Source: Clostridia bacterium
GTDB taxonomy: Bacteria > Bacillota > Clostridia > Oscillospirales > Acutalibacteraceae
Direction of reading: 5' to 3'
Length of the DNA: 5,957 nucleotides
Assembly: GCA_017424125.1 (NCBI GenBank)
Contig: JAFPBM010000061.1
Span: 1-5,957 of the forward strand
Each line of letters starts with the position of its first letter. Position 1 is the stretch's first letter. Shown here piece by piece: positions 5,425 to 5,957 of this stretch. Under the pieces are notes generated by a model. That model had not been told where the DNA came from, did not search any database, and worked only from the letters and a program-made list of their open reading frames with translations. Both the position numbers and the translations under genes were made by a program.

Positions 5425-5957
5425 TATCTTGCTCCCCCTATTATATCTTTTAGATTATCAATTTTATATTTTTCCATTACGCGCGGCAGGTCTTCTATAA
5501 TATCTCTGCAAGCGTAGGGTGATATTAAGTTGGCGGCGCCAACCTCTACCGCTGTGGCACCCGCTAACATCATTTCAATTACGTCCTCTGCCGTTGTAAC
5601 ACCGCCCATACCGATTACGGGCACCTTAACAGCCGATGCAACCTGATACACCATACGTACTGCCACGGGGAATATTGCGCTACCCGAGAAACCGCCCATT
5701 TTATTGGCAATTACGGGACGCCTTTTCGCTAAATCAATACGCATACCGAGCAGAGTGTTTATAAGGCTTATGCCGTCTGCGCCCGCGTCTTCACATGCTT
5801 TTGCAATTTCGACAATATCGGTTACGTTGGGTGAAAGTTTAAGTATTACGGGTTTAGTCGTAACCTTTTTAACTGCGCGGGTAACCTCTGCCGCCGCGGC
5901 GGCGCTTGTGCCGAAACTCATTCCTCCGCCGTGAACGTTTGGACAACTAACGTTTAC
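5424..5957 (-). CDS. pyrD: Dihydroorotate dehydrogenase, class 1B catalytic subunit (5' part outside the window)
   Basis: The C-terminal 177 residues are visible, about the last 55-60% of the usual ~305-residue PyrDB. The fragment opens with the active-site segment NVSCPNVHGGGMSFG, whose Cys is the catalytic base of class 1 enzymes; the internal Met in it (5921) is not the true start. Further motifs are VILKLSPNVTD, ISLINTLLGMRID, GGFSGSAIFPVAVRMVYQV, VPVIGMGGV and GATAVEVGAANL, the FMN-binding strands and loops of the TIM barrel. Cys instead of Ser in the active site points to class 1 rather than the membrane class 2 enzyme, and KLSPNVTD with INTLLGMRID fits subclass 1B. That form works with the PyrK iron-sulfur/FAD subunit, which may lie just upstream but is not seen. 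The stop codon TAA overlaps the pyrF ATG by one base. Confidence 0.94.
   Translation of the reverse strand, partial: VNVSCPNVHGGGMSFGTSAAAAAEVTRAVKKVTTKPVILKLSPNVTDIVEIAKACEDAGADGISLINTLLGMRIDLAKRRPVIANKMGGFSGSAIFPVAVRMVYQVASAVKVPVIGMGGVTTAEDVIEMMLAGATAVEVGAANLISPYACRDIIEDLPRVMEKYKIDNLKDIIGGAR

Noticed and set aside
5704..5934. Plus-strand open frame opposite pyrD
   Set aside because: Antisense shadow of the conserved class 1B dehydrogenase.

Overview
The window looks like part of a Clostridia-type Firmicutes chromosome. Almost every gene has a good AGGAG/GGGGG-type Shine-Dalgarno, the dihydroorotate dehydrogenase is of the class 1B (PyrDB) type, the DNA is moderately AT-rich, and there is a strong sigma-A-type promoter. 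The lineage assignment is inference, since no rRNA or other marker is present. Everything is read from the minus strand, so transcription runs from high to low coordinates.

Region 1 (5957 down to 2714) is a tightly packed pyrimidine operon: pyrD (5' end outside the window), pyrF, pyrE, pyrB and pyrI. The genes overlap by 1-4 nt or are 3-12 nt apart, which points to one mRNA with translational coupling. PyrB and PyrI would form the aspartate transcarbamoylase holoenzyme (first committed step), PyrD oxidises dihydroorotate, and PyrE and PyrF turn orotate into UMP. The leader and any upstream genes (such as pyrK or carAB) lie outside the window. I see no convincing intrinsic terminator after pyrI.

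Region 2 (2713 to 2175) has no protein gene but is the most interesting part. A near-consensus promoter (TTGACA, 17 nt, TAAAAT) fires into a long, almost fully paired RNA. Its closing stem, asymmetric 11/19-nt central bubble with a small hairpin on the 3' side, and long distal stem resemble the architecture of 6S RNA. The apical loop of this RNA appears to be interrupted by a ~206-bp non-coding, hairpin-rich element flanked by a 6-bp direct repeat (TATCGG). Removing the element and one repeat copy restores a clean 10-nt apical loop on a 27-bp stem. A strong rho-independent terminator follows and ends only about 18 nt before the purE start codon.

Region 3 (2174 to 1) is a purine operon: purE, purC and a partial amidophosphoribosyltransferase-like gene (purF family). 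PurE is canonical. PurC has a divergent C-terminal part, and the PurF-like protein lacks the N-terminal catalytic cysteine and the usual oxyanion-hole asparagine of the glutaminase domain. As there is no room for a promoter between the terminator and purE, these genes probably depend on transcription that passes the terminator (regulated or leaky read-through), which would couple them to the structured RNA or to the pyr operon upstream.
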